This document shows, in pieces, positions 1 through 11,603 of a stretch of 64,000 bases of DNA. How positions within the stretch are numbered: the first letter of the stretch is position 1; every line of letters starts with the position of its first letter. Origin of the DNA: Palaemon carinicauda (lineage: Eukaryota; Arthropoda; Malacostraca; Decapoda; Palaemonidae); contig NC_090725.1 of the NCBI RefSeq assembly GCF_036898095.1, positions 200,400,039 to 200,464,038 on the forward strand. The letters run 5' to 3'. The notes beneath the pieces are model-generated. The model was not told the DNA's origin. It searched no databases and saw only the letters and a list, made by a program, of their open reading frames with translations. The translations under genes were made by a program, and so were the position numbers.

Positions 1-58
1 CCTTCACTCGACTTTCCATTTCATCGATAGCAACTTCAATGGGAGACATTTCAAGGAC
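1..58 (-). CDS. DOCK9/10/11-like (zizimin) protein, partial exon of DHR2 domain
   Basis: Read on the minus strand, this exon starts right after a 3' splice AG (complement of positions 59-60). It encodes VLEMSPIEVAIDEMESRVK and runs off the window edge. The PIEVAIDEM core is a signature of the DHR2 domain of the DOCK-D (zizimin) subfamily, which exchanges nucleotide on Cdc42/Rac-type GTPases. The match to the next exon upstream (40985-41248) is direct: that exon ends at the conserved KKRIQ segment, and in DOCK9-type proteins the PIEVAIDEM block follows about ten residues later. Both junctions are phase 0. The Drosophila family member is Zir, but orthology was not tested. The acceptor has a weak polypyrimidine tract. 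Confidence 0.85.
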
Positions 59-65
59 CTTTAAC

Positions 66-1984
66 AAGATACAGTTTTTAAATATAAAACTAAATTAAAT
101 CTAATTGCCTAACTCTAAAAGTAACTGAAAGGGTGTACGACCCTGAAAAATCAGCAGCAGGAGGAGAATTTCAATGATCATCAGGAAGAGAAAATGGAAA
201 GAAGTAATGGACTGATAAAAAGGGCCAGTATTATTGATTTTTAATAGAATAAGCGATGGAAGACGCTGTTGATAGGATGTGAACCTTTCACAGGTGATTT
301 CATACAAATTGAATTTAGTTAATCCCACTGAAGATTATGAAAACAAGATGTAGCACTCTGGATATGAGGACAATATCTTTAATAAGAATGAATAATCCTA
401 CTCAAGCTTTCAGATTTTACAGCACCTATTTTAAAAAAGAAAATTTAGCAATGATATTTCCATGAAAAATATGAGTCAATCTGAACAACTACAATGGCAT
501 CAGAAGTGAGAGATAAAATCATAAAAAGTTGAAGTGATAATAAAGAGAGTGAGCCAACAGTTTTAAGTATTTGAAGATATTGAACTCGACTAAGTAATGG
601 GGAAAATTATAAAAAGGCTAAAATACAACAGAATAATATTTTCCTTAAATCTCGATATACTGTATGTATTTAACTATAACTGGTTACAAAGAATTTCCTA
701 CCACTATTCAACTGCTGTGGCCTTAAATCTAGTTTTACACAGCTACAGGAAAGTTATCAAAGAATTGAATACATACGTGATGACAATATCAATACCTGAA
801 GTGCAACAGAGAGAAATGGGTGTACATTTCACCCCAAAAACACAATGCATACATTTTTGGGTAAAGAAAAACACCTCATACAAATACTGAAACAATTATA
901 GTTATGACATAATAAAATAATAAAAATATGCAAATACAGTTTTCAGAAGAATTAGTGTAAACTGTAAACCAAAAGGAAACCTTCATCCTAATCCTACATT
1001 TAAAATCTTGAGGCTTTTAAGTCATGCGACTAATTGTTTACACACTTCATTCAACCTATATTCCTTTGAACATATATTCTTTATTTCTTTAGCTTTAAAA
1101 TAGAGGTTTCTGAATAAGAAACTGGTATGCTACTAAAATTGGAATGAATGCAGATAACAATTATGCAAACATCACATTAGCAAGCTTAGGCTACACAGGC
1201 AAGAACAAATTTTTCTTGAGGGTGAGTTGCTATTGATTTATTACAAAGAAGGTTAATGAGAAATTAATGATTTTTATTTATAAATATTATAAATAAGAGC
1301 AAATCATTTGACTGACAAAATTGTAAGGTGTAAACAAAAAAAAAATAATAATAAAATTGCTGATTTATAAACTCAGTTAATGTTCATACAGCTTCTTCTC
1401 CAGAAGCTCGCTTCAATTGACCTTTCCTTGTAAAACTTAACTTTTTAATGTTCCCAGTTTCTATCCCTTTCATAAACACATGCCCTTAGTACATTCTAGA
1501 CATTAGTGGTAACTGACGCGCCAGTCTCTTTGTCTCTTGTTTCAAAGTCGAAATTATTCCTATCCTCTTGACATCAGGAGGCAGGGGAAAGGAGGGTGGA
1601 CATGTATATGAACATTAAGTGGGTACAGTATAGAAATAAGAAATTTTATTATCATAACTCTATGAACCTCCCCTGATGTCCATATTGCTGATCCCTGCAC
1701 AGTTTCTGGAGGAAAGAGATAAGATAAATTTATTCAAAAGTAATATATTGGGCGGGAGAGCCGTTAGGTTGTAACTGAGAGGCGAGATGATTGCAACTGA
1801 CTTTATTTCAGCGGATGGCAAGTTTATATACAAAAGGTTAGAAAAATTAACAAAATAATTCAAGAACAGACAGGCTTAAACGGGTTGTGTTAACAGCCAC
1901 GTTTAGAGCGAGATATACAATGAAAAAAACCAATACAATTACAGTGGATGAGCATATTGTGAAAACACGTGCGGAACATAGCTC
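66..1984. other. AT-rich intronic sequence, no gene seen
   Basis: No coding region is supported here; short ORFs lack codon structure or homology. The stretch around 1770-1985 continues smoothly from the gypsy fragment to its right and might include part of a long terminal repeat or untranslated region, but no matching second repeat was found. Confidence 0.5.
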
Positions 1985-2519
1985 CCCCCTAAAAAGGCAT
2001 ACATATGAAATAGGGGGCCCTGCTCTTGATATGGTGATAAATGCCGTGTTCGGCAGTAATCGTGGCCATTTGATGAAGTTATGGATGGAAAACTTCTGGG
2101 TACGATATGAGGAGGTGGGTGTAGGCATCAGTGGGTGCACTGATGTGGAGAGCAAGGTCGGAAGGGGCAGTTTGAAGAGGTGTCGACAGGAACGAGTCTG
2201 AGTTAACTTATCGTCAGTGAGCGACATCAACCAGGAGGTGGAAATGAGAGAAGCAATCCGCACCGAGGATTAGCAATGTGACGTCAGCAACAAGAAACTT
2301 CAAATCATATTTGGAGCTTCCAAACAATAATGCGAGGGTTTCATGACTATGGGTGGGTATCACAAATCTGTTGGCAGCTACCAGGTGGACATCCGGAGAC
2401 TTAGAAAGACTATGTCGTGTCCTGGAGAGTGGCCTTGGCTGAAGGGAATGGCAAGCACCCGTGTCAAAATCACCCACCCATACCTGCATCATGTAGAAGC
2501 TTACATGTATTTTGGCCAC
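1985..2519 (-). pseudogene. Ty3/gypsy-like retropepsin and start of pol, decayed
   Basis: The minus-strand frame 2519-2214 has the layout of a gypsy aspartic protease: a degenerate active-site block (VGDFDTGAC), a flap region, then LVAANRF and the terminal ILGADCF..HFHLLVDV block typical of LTR retrotransposon proteases. Downstream (2213 to ~1985), in broken frames, comes the linker toward reverse transcriptase, with pieces such as ALHISAPTDAY and HGIYHHI. Reverse transcriptase itself is missing. The frame has several stops, so this is a dead remnant in the same orientation as the gag piece at 2695-3287. The protease family is well supported by motif order; clade and LTRs were not determined. 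Confidence 0.7.
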
Positions 2520-2694
2520 TGACTAGCATTCGCACATTTCGCTACAGCCCTGAATCTAGAGTTGTAGTACCATAACTGTGGCCAATGGGCATCAATAAGT
2601 GGCTGGAGAGGTTGTTGGTTGGGTGTGAGCCAGGGATGGTATATAGGGGTGGTGAGCAACTTTGTTGCCGCTCTGGCACGTCACAGGGTGGGCG

Positions 2695-3287
2695 TCAGTG
2701 TCCTACCACATTCACATTAGCTTCCATTAATGTTGAATAGTTGTCCTCTTTGTCAGGAGTGGAGGCGTTGATGGAGGTCTTAAAGGCGATGAAGTGGCTG
2801 TCCATAAGGGCGTTGACTTTGGTCATCATGTTTTTGGTGGGCAACATATCGACATAGGGGATGGCAGCATGTACAGGTCTAGGTAGGTGCCATACCCAAA
2901 GGGCACGAAATACATTCACTTCATGAGGAGAGTCGTCCGTGGCAGATTGCAGACGAGCGATACTAGTTATTACCCTGAGGGCGAGCAAAGACTTTTGGTC
3001 CCTCAACAGTTGTTGAGAGAGCTGAAAAACCTTGGCTATAAGGGCGGCTGGCTATAGTGAGTACTGTACTACTCCTGGAGGTGTGTTTTGAGGTTGTTGT
3101 ACACTATTATGGTGTCCCCTTGCTTGCAAAGCCAATCAGAGATTTCTGGGAACGTGTCCTCAGGGATTACCGCGAGGACATAGTCTGCTTCACTCCTTGA
3201 GCTAGTCAAACCCTTGATGCGAAGCTGTACTTCAGCACACTGGAACCAGCCAAATGCTTCTCCGCTGGCGAAGGGTGGCAGTTTCAT
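2695..3287 (-). pseudogene. Ty3/gypsy-like gag fragment, decayed
   Basis: Two minus-strand open segments (3287-3069 and 3006-2695) together resemble the gag of arthropod Ty3/gypsy elements. The first has the opening KLPPFASGEAFGWFQCAEVQ and SRSEADYVLAVIPE. The second has the later FRALWVWHLPRPVHAAI block that precedes the nucleocapsid region. A stop or frameshift separates them. The protease remnant at 2214-2519 follows in the expected gag-to-pol order. No zinc knuckle is visible. This is a truncated copy without recognisable LTRs. Confidence 0.65.
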
Positions 3288-3290
3288 TGG

Positions 3291-3806
3291 GCGGCGTGTG
3301 TGGAAGAGTCAGGTTCGGTGGATGGCAACATCAGTGTTTCATAAAATTATTTTATATGCCAGACAGTTAGGTTTTATTTGCAAGTATATTCTCCTGAAGC
3401 TGCAAGATTACTCGTTGTCATTTCATGCAAAAAAAGTTAATTTCATTCTATATACTTCTTTGACTAACCTTTTGTTTACGGAATAACCAGGTGTTCCATT
3501 TGTCTTTGTACCTTATTCCCATTATAATTCACTTAACTTTTTTTATTTCATATAACCCACTGTTTGGCTAATCTTTTGTTTACAGAACAACAATATGTTC
3601 TATTCATCTTGTGTAAGTTAATTCCGTTACGTTTCACTTTAATTTTTGATTTGCCCTGTGCTTTTGAGCTACATTTTTTTCAACAATTAGTCTTGCACAT
3701 TATGTTAAGTTAGGCTTACAAAGATCGTGCAAATTTGTGTACAAATGAACAGGGTAGGTTAAAGTTATAATGGACTTCAAATAATCTTATTTTCTTGATG
3801 TTTATA

Positions 3807-3815
<9 letters not shown>
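3291..3815. other. AT-rich spacer with a weak direct repeat
   Basis: No gene is supported. Two similar blocks, TTGTTTACGGAATAA near 3472 and TTGTTTACAGAACAA near 3577, sit in similar surroundings about 105 bp apart and may be a decayed tandem duplication. Confidence 0.4.
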
Positions 3816-4166
<351 letters not shown>

Positions 4167-4210
4167 ACAAAAACGTATCGAGTCTAAATTGAATTATTGG
4201 GAATACCACC

Positions 4211-6678
4211 TTTAAAAAATTATATAAATTCCTTTAGTAGTTTTACACTCATTTGGAGTTATCCCTCAGAGGAAATGAAAATATTCATGTCTCAAACTAT
4301 TTTATCCTGAATATTTTCGAGTTACAAGACACCCAACCAACAAAGTGTTTGGGATTCTAGCCTTTATTCATGCTTTTGAAAGAGGTATTCTTGTCTGTTT
4401 TATGTTACCATGTAAAATCAAACATACCACACTCTCTAGACAATGGTGACATTCCCTACCTGAGGTATTACTTAAAGCCTTTCTGACACCCCCAACTTTG
4501 AGATGTAGGAATTCTCACATCTCACCACACCCACAACTGAAACACTTGCAATTCTAGTGTGTATTCATGACTATGTAAGAGCTATTTTAGTGTACTTCCA
4601 TGTTGGTATAAGTGTTCAAATCACACAGAAAGCCTTTTGTGCTATGCAATGTCGTTATGTCTGTCTTCAACCACACCCTGATCTCTCCCTCTGACTGGCG
4701 CCCACAATGCCACCAAAACACCAGTCATGCAAGTTGTTATAAGCTCTGTTTCATTGAACAATCTTTGATACATATACGTTTCCCACCAAAATGTATTTAA
4801 AGATGTAATTGGTATTTTATCCTTGTATTCTTGTTTTGTAATTGGATTGTTATCCTAAGTTGTCAACAATGAGTTCTGCTTACATGTCTGGTGTGAATAT
4901 TTTGTTAGTTACTAATAAACTGTTAAACAGCTAACGTCTCTTGAACACCTGCTTATCACTCTTATATCTAAAATCACACCAAATTATCTCCATATTATAA
5001 ATAATTACCTGAATATATCTCAATCATATACTGTTATGTAATACCTTGAGACAAGAGTACAATTCGTCCCTGGACCAAGTTCGTATGTCAATTTTCTCGT
5101 ATCCTAATTCAACTTTTCCTTTATAAAATAACTGAAAAAAATCTCACCCATTTCCGCCATCTAAAAACACCCAAAGCAATGATAATAACAATGGAAAAAC
5201 ATGGTTTTAATAACCATACTGTACAGAATAAACATACTTTATATACGCTCACAAAATAATATAAATGATTACTGTGATATGCAATAAAATTAGGTTTTAT
5301 CATGGAGTTCTTACCTTCGAGACAGACGATAATGACCAATGGCAATGTGTGTGTGGAGGAGGAGGAGGGAGGAAGGGAAGGAGAAAGACTTGGACAGTAT
5401 CATATTTACTGTTCCTTATACATGGAGTAACACTTGAAATTAAAATCAAGTTAATTGAACATAGCTTCATTTTTTAAAAAGTTGTTATTCATATCTCTTT
5501 TTTCCCTTGCATTTTTGTACTGTTGGAGAGTTGCAAATATTGTTTATGTATTCGGCTCATAATTGCATGCTAACTCCCTCACGTGGACACCACGCTCCTG
5601 TTTTTCAATAATTTCACGTCTCACCTCTATCGCCATAATGCATTTTTTCTTCCCACTACCAACTTCACCACTTACTTTCTTAGGATCTATCCCTTATCAT
5701 GAAGAATGTTCACAAATATACAGTAAAATTCCCGTATATTAATGCAAAGACAACACAGGAGACGTGGACTGAAGTCAATGATCACATGAAATGAATGAGT
5801 GATGCAAGCTTAGAGCTCTCCCAACCGCTCAGCTACTTAACGTTACCATCTTTAAGCGTGCTCGTATCTCAAGATTGTGCTCGCATCTCAATGCAAAATT
5901 TTGCTCGCAGGCTAGCTCGTATTTATGAATGCTCGTATGTTGGAGCACTCGTATGTCTACAGTAGGTATTACTGTATATATTCCCCTTATTTTTCATAAA
6001 TTTCCAATTCCCTACATCATTTATTTGCATTTCACAGATCTTAGATATTTCTGCAATACAGTATCGTATCACTTATCCCATTTGTTGTAAACACGATGAT
6101 ACACGATATGATTTAATTTTTTCTTATTTTGTTTCTTATTTTCTTAACTATCATTTCTACAAAATAAAATAATTTTCATGTCTTAGGTATATAATATATT
6201 TCATATTAGTATTGTTCATTGTTTTCACAAGTAAAAGTTAGCATACTATCAATATTTCCATTTACAGTACTGACATTACGCAGTATTTGTCATGTTCTTT
6301 CATGTACATTCCCTAGTTCTAAGACCGAGAAATACCAAAAACAGGAAATATCCAGCTCATAGTGCCAATCACACGTGAGGCGGAACAACAGAAAAACAAA
6401 CGAACCCTTTGTCTAATGAACTAAATTGATATTACACCTCTCTCTCTCTCTCTATCTCTTTCTCAGGGGCAGAAATATGTTATTTTTGTCATTAGAAGAT
6501 AAGTTTTTATCAAATGTTATATACTTATACATCATAGAATACTTCTTGCGTCAAAGGAAACAAATGGATATTTTCATTACATTTCTGTATAAACTCCATA
6601 ATTACAAACGAGTAGTTTTAAATCTTTCGACGGCTATTTATCGTGGAATTATTACGGAATGACATTGTTACTTCAATG
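4211..6678. other. Intronic spacer, no gene seen
   Basis: No supported coding region, RNA gene or transposon end was found. A short CT-rich run lies near 6438-6456. The ORFs here are short and AT-driven. Confidence 0.5.
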
Positions 6679-6692
6679 TATATATATAGGCC

Positions 6693-6768
<76 letters not shown>
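6679..6768. repeat. (TA)n microsatellite
   Basis: About 90 bp of TA repeat, interrupted once by AGGCC and once by TG. Confidence 0.95.
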
Positions 6769-6771
<3 letters not shown>

Positions 6772-7017
6772 ACATAACATCACAGTGCTTTACCATTATA
6801 TTTAGAGTAAAATGGTAAAAAACAAATTTCTGAAAAATTATTTGATATTCACTTTACAATAAATGGAAAGAATATTTTGGTTATTTAGCATGAAATACAA
6901 TAGAAAATAAAGCAAACTTATGAAAAATTTATACTATAATCAGCAGCCAAACAAATGAACATGGATATGTAGCTTATAGAGTAAGTGTGCATGTACTTCC
7001 AATGGTGACAAATCTCA

Positions 7018-7372
7018 TTTTTGGGCTCAAGCCATGGCCTCCTGATGGAAGGTTCCTTTTTGGTAGCTTCCTTGGGTATAAAACTACTAAGATATTCCCA
7101 GAGAATTTAACCACAGGTTATCGCAGAATTCTAACTTCTGGAGCGAGTATCCCAAAGGTTTCCCTTTAAGACATCGTATATCAACAGGGGACGCATGTCT
7201 AAACGCGCCACATAGCTATCTTCACCCCGAACAGAGTTAATGCTTCGGTGTGTAAGGGTTGAGAATAGCTGGGAGCCGCTCCACAGCCAATCTCACTCGT
7301 GGCTACTACTGATACTCGAGACGTAAACAAACGGGCGCCATTGCTCAAATGACGTCACGCCCGTCTTCATCC
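7018..7372 (+). repeat. Left inverted terminal repeat, DIRS A
   Basis: It begins TTTTTGGGCTCAAGCCATGG and is inverted at 15399-15785 with few mismatches. The right copy is longer by a ~28-nt terminal extension that is absent here. Confidence 0.93.
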
Positions 7373-9649
7373 TTTGTTTAGTAGCTGCCTTACTTAGACG
7401 GATTTTCCCTGTGCTCCTTTTATCGATTTGCATCTACGTTATGTCGCTACCTTCAGCCTCACCATCTTCTGGAAAGTTGAGTACAAGGTTCCAGTATTGT
7501 TTAGTTAAGCTCTGACCGTAAAGTAAATATTACTTTTCGAGATAATTGCTGTTTTGTGGCAGAGCTGTGCCTCTACCGGACCCGCCATTTTATGGCGTCG
7601 TTGTTGTTATGCATGCCTTATTTAGTTAGCCACAACAACGCTTCCGGCCTTATTTACTAATCGAATACATTAGTTTATTTAGTCTTCATAGCTAGGAACT
7701 TTTATATCGTGTTTCGACGCTTTTTATCGGTCATCGATTGACCTCATTCCAGTCGGCTTCTATAGCCCCCAGGCCAGAGCGCCTGTACATAAGTGTTCAT
7801 GCATGATTTTATTAGTGATCCTAGACTAAGTTATGAAGATAGGGGCATTATTTTACAATACTTTCGACCGTGATGCAATGTTTTTTCGCCTTCAGGGACC
7901 ATATAGGGGATAGGTTAGTTAGTGTCTCTTTCTAACCTAACCTACTTGTAGGACCCCTATATGCTTCCTTCATCCCCTGCCTTGGCATTCCCTCTAATTA
8001 GCCTTGATTCCCTTTCTGAGTAAAGGGATCAAGTGTCTAATGGAGTATTTATCGCCTCTCAGTCCTCCCTATGGGAATGAACCCCCCTTAGGGTTGCGTC
8101 CGAGAGTGAGGTTAGGCTAGCCCTACCTCTATGGCTAGGATTAGTCTATGACTATCCTGCGATAGCGATATGTCTTCTACCTTCCCTAGTTCAGGACTTT
8201 TAGCCCTGCTCTAGGTTAGGTTAGGAAGGTTTCTCTGTTCCCTGCTGAAACTGTACCCATGCACCGTTTCAGCCGATCTGCCTTATCTTAGGTTAGGGAG
8301 TGTCCTCCCTTTCCCTAGTGGCCGCTCTGGTACAGAAACCCTTCCTTGGAAGACTTCTCTCTACTCCCCTCCCCACCTATCTCTTGTATAGCCTAGCCTA
8401 TGCTTAGGTTAGTCTATACCCACCTGTCCCCTGTCCTACAACTCCTCCTTAGGGTGGAGTAGTAGGGCTACCCGAGCTTCCCTGTGCAGTCCGCTCTGGT
8501 ACATATACCCTTCATAGTGTCCTATGGGGTTAGTCTCTAGATGTGTTCTGCATATGGGGGGCTCCCCCTCTTTGGGTGTCCCCTAGCCCTCCCTTGGGCT
8601 ACCTAGCTCCCGGTCCTCTGTGACCCCTGCTCCTGGATGATAGAGCCTGTCTCTATCATGGGTACACCCTCTCAGGGGGGGGATGTCCGGAGTACATGAC
8701 TGAACTTCCTGCATCCCTCCCCCCCCCTGTCTCTCTCCCTATCCGGGTGCTGGTCTCTTGCCGCCTCCACAGTCGGCGATACCCGCCTCCTACCTTGGTG
8801 ACTCTCCCTACCCTTGCCGCCAGCCCCCTGTGTGCCGGGGGACTGCCGACTGCCGCCGGCTCCTACCGGCGGCTCTCCTCCCTCCTAGCTTGTCGTCCGC
8901 TCGCCGGTCGGCCGCCGGAGTGCCGGCATCTATTGCCGGCAACCCGGTTCCGCTATACATTGTCCCAGTCACCAAACCGGCATCCTCCGACTGCCGGAGC
9001 CGCCGCTCCCCTGCCGGCGTGCCGCCGTTGTACCGGCGGCCGCCACCCTGGTATACTCTTGACTTACATATTGTCTGTCTTGATGCCAGAAACTCTGTCG
9101 GAGCGACCTCCGGCATGCCGGCGGCTTGCCGGAAACCCCCGGAGGCGTCAAGAATACTTGCACCCCCTTCTTCTAGCTATCATATGATACTGATAGCCCT
9201 ATACCGCAAACAGATGGACTGTTTCCACTATTAAGATCAATACCTTGGTACTGTTCTGTTAGGGATCATGCTGTCTCTTTGCACTCTTCTAATTCCAGCA
9301 TGCTGCGTGCATCTTTGCACGGCTGGTTGCCGGAAGCAGTTACCTTAAAAGGAGGCCCTCTAGCCCCTAGTTTGGGACCGAATGATCTCGGTCCCAATCT
9401 TGGTTTTTCCACGGAATTCCATTGCCCTATGGAACTCTAAAGAATACTATCCGGTGCCTTCGGTCTCGGATTATCCAAGGACAAAGCTTACGGTAACCGG
9501 CCGGGCGAGATGCATGGAGTATGTTCTCTTTACTATTTCAATCTCTATGCATCACACCCTTCTTTAAGTTAAAATTAATAATTAATATTAACTTAGTTTA
9601 AGAGCCATTCTTATGACTCCCCCATACTCATTTTCTCTTTCTTCCACAG
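7373..9649 (+). other. Leader (5' region) of DIRS A
   Basis: About 2.3 kb without a real gene. It contains a conserved short ATG segment at 7441-7475 followed by a GTTGAGTAC donor-like site. A GTTAGGTTAG-rich, pyrimidine-rich stretch follows, then a GC-rich segment (about 8800-9150) full of CTGCCGG/CCGGC words that opens ORFs on both strands. It ends at a polypyrimidine tract and CAG (9649) just before gag. The same order is seen in copy B and, in part, in C and E. The overlapping ORFs at 8696-9234 are compositional, not genes. Confidence 0.75.
7441..7475 (+). other. Candidate first coding exon of gag, DIRS A
   Basis: A 35-nt segment starts ATG TCG CTA and ends GGA AA before GTTGAGTAC. Equivalents occur at 17057-17091 (B), 27338-27372 (C), 30702-30733 (E) and on the minus strand at 48848-48879 (D). 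All have lengths equal to 2 modulo 3 and are followed by GTTRAGTA. This suggests a conserved start exon and 5' splice site. The gag acceptor at 9649 enters in phase 0, so a further small exon, or another acceptor, would be needed to link them. Confidence 0.45.
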
Positions 9650-11603
9650 GAGGAGCAAATGAAGTGTGACTTCGCCTTCTGCGCTGTGAAACGCCCGCAG
9701 TTTTACGGGCATACGGCTTGCAGGACTCACGCCCCTTGTGCCGACAAGAAAGGGGATCTGAAGTTTTGGAATCCACTGAACTGTACGGTATGCCAGGCTC
9801 ACATGACTGACGCCTTCCATAACCCTCCCTCAGCGGAGGTCAGAGACATTTCTCGTGAAAAGCTACGCAAGTGGGTGCGTGGCTTCCAGAAAAATGCCAC
9901 CGGCCCTTACCTGGCCACAGAAGAATTGAGGTCCCTCCTGTTCCCTAAGGCCTCCCCTGATTCAGTGGTACCCAAAGACGTGATTCCCATTGTCCAACTT
10001 ACAGTGGAACCTGATGTTGTCATGGCTCAGTCCATGCATGAGTGTCGCCTGGATTCCGGAGATGACGAACAGATGTCGGATGTCTCGGAAGACACCGAGA
10101 AGACGCTTATGGCTCAAGGAGCCGAAGATGACGAAGACAAGGTGGAATACGCCGAGTCGGAGCAAGAGGTCGCTCCTCCGTCCATCCCCCCTCCTACTCC
10201 TACACCGACGGAAGTGTCTATTCCGTCTACCTCCTCGACCCCGGATCCCTCTTTTTCCACTCAAGAATTGATCCGACTGATTAGAGCCGTCATGGACGAC
10301 AGGTTGAAGGAGAATCAGGAGTCCATCAGGTCCATGATAGGATCCAGAGAACCGAAGAGGATTTCGGTTAAGGATCTCCCCGCTTGCTCACATGCCAACC
10401 CGTGGAGGTATGCTGAGCATATGGTGATCGCGACCGGCAGGATCTTTGTCAGCGATAAGATCGGCACGGTCCCCTTGGAAGACGTGGAGTTCTTCCCAAA
10501 CTTTGAGGCCTACCCGGACTGTTACGTCCGTCTGCGCTCTGAACCTGCCTCGAAGGAAGAGACCGAACCGAAGGAAGAGATAGTGTTCGATCTCGCAAAG
10601 GCCCAGGCTATGCTAGCCAACACATTCAAGAGTAGGGGCTTTACCTGCTCTAAGCTTCCGGCCCTGAGCAAGAAGCACCCTACTTATGTCGCACCTGAAA
10701 GTGCGATTCTTCCATTCCTGGAAAAGGCCTTAGCTGCGTGCCTTAAAGCTGCGGAAGAAGGGAAAGCCTGCCCTGCACTGGAGGAGTGCAGACCCTTCTC
10801 CATAGTAACTCCCCCTGACGCTCGAAACTGGAAGGATGTCCAGCATACTTTCGTCGTGGGAAAGCTAGATCCTGACGTCGCCGGACGTCAGTTTAATGAA
10901 GACCTCCCTAAGCTCAACGATCACCTCCTTCGTCGGGAACAAGATACGAAGGAGAGGCTCGCAGCATCCTTATCTCATCAAGTCCAACTTGAAATCATGG
11001 CCTGTGACACCAGAGTACCAGACCACTACATGGTACTCTCCAAATCCCACCTGATGACCGTGATGAAGGACTTGTACCACTTCATAAAGGCTCGGAGAGC
11101 CTGTCGTGAATTCGTGTTTGCAGGTGCTACCGTGAAACACGAACCCCGGAGGCTGATTTCCTCCAACATCTGGGGTAAACACCTCTTTCCCTCTGACCTC
11201 GTGAAGGAAATCACCGACAGAGCCGCCACGGAGAAACCTTCTCCACAAGTGGGGCATGTCCAAGAAAAGGAAACCCTCTCAGGACGACGGACCTCAACCT
11301 AAGAGGAAATCCCAAAAACAGAAACCCCAGCAACGTCAACAAAGACGTCAGTTTCCGGGACCCGCTACCTCCCAAGTGGTTGCCCAACCACAACAGACCT
11401 TTCAATTGGTCCCCCAACCGGTGTTGTCACAGTCACCGGTCTTCACCCCTGCTTTCGAGCAACAGTCAACTACCTTTCGTCCCAAAGGTAGAGGCTCATA
11501 CAAGGGTGCAAGCAAAGACGCCTCTCGCCGTCCCTCCAGAGGCAGAGGAGGAAAGGGAGCTAGCGGCCGAGGCAGCAAGCCCTCGGGACACCAGAAGCAA
11601 TGA
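9650..11603 (+). pseudogene. DIRS A gag
   Basis: The gag-like structural protein is preceded by a splice-acceptor-like TTCTCTTTCTTCCACAG ending at 9649. The first in-frame ATG is at 9659, but copies B and E lack an ATG there, so the true start may be in an upstream exon. The N-terminus has a Cys/His motif (CDFAFC...GHTACRTHAPC), then a conserved helix block (LRKWVRGFQKNATGPY), an acidic/proline spacer, a central conserved region (FVVGKLDPDVAGRQFNEDLP) and a basic RGG-like C-terminus. A 5-bp deletion near 11233, relative to copy B, shifts the frame (547 aa readable to 11302), and the basic tail continues in another frame from 11256 to 11603. Confidence 0.85.

Noticed and set aside
3214..3486. 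90-codon plus-strand ORF
   Set aside because: It lies opposite the gypsy gag remnant and past its end; no motif supports it.
7005..7030. Target-site duplication for DIRS copies
   Set aside because: Flanks of all five elements were compared and no duplicated bases were found; the empty sites of B and C confirm insertion without duplication.
8696..9234. Four overlapping ORFs of 64-163 codons on both strands in the DIRS A leader
   Set aside because: The GC-rich CTGCCGG block has few stop codons in any frame. The counterpart block in copy B opens different frames, and no protein motif is visible.
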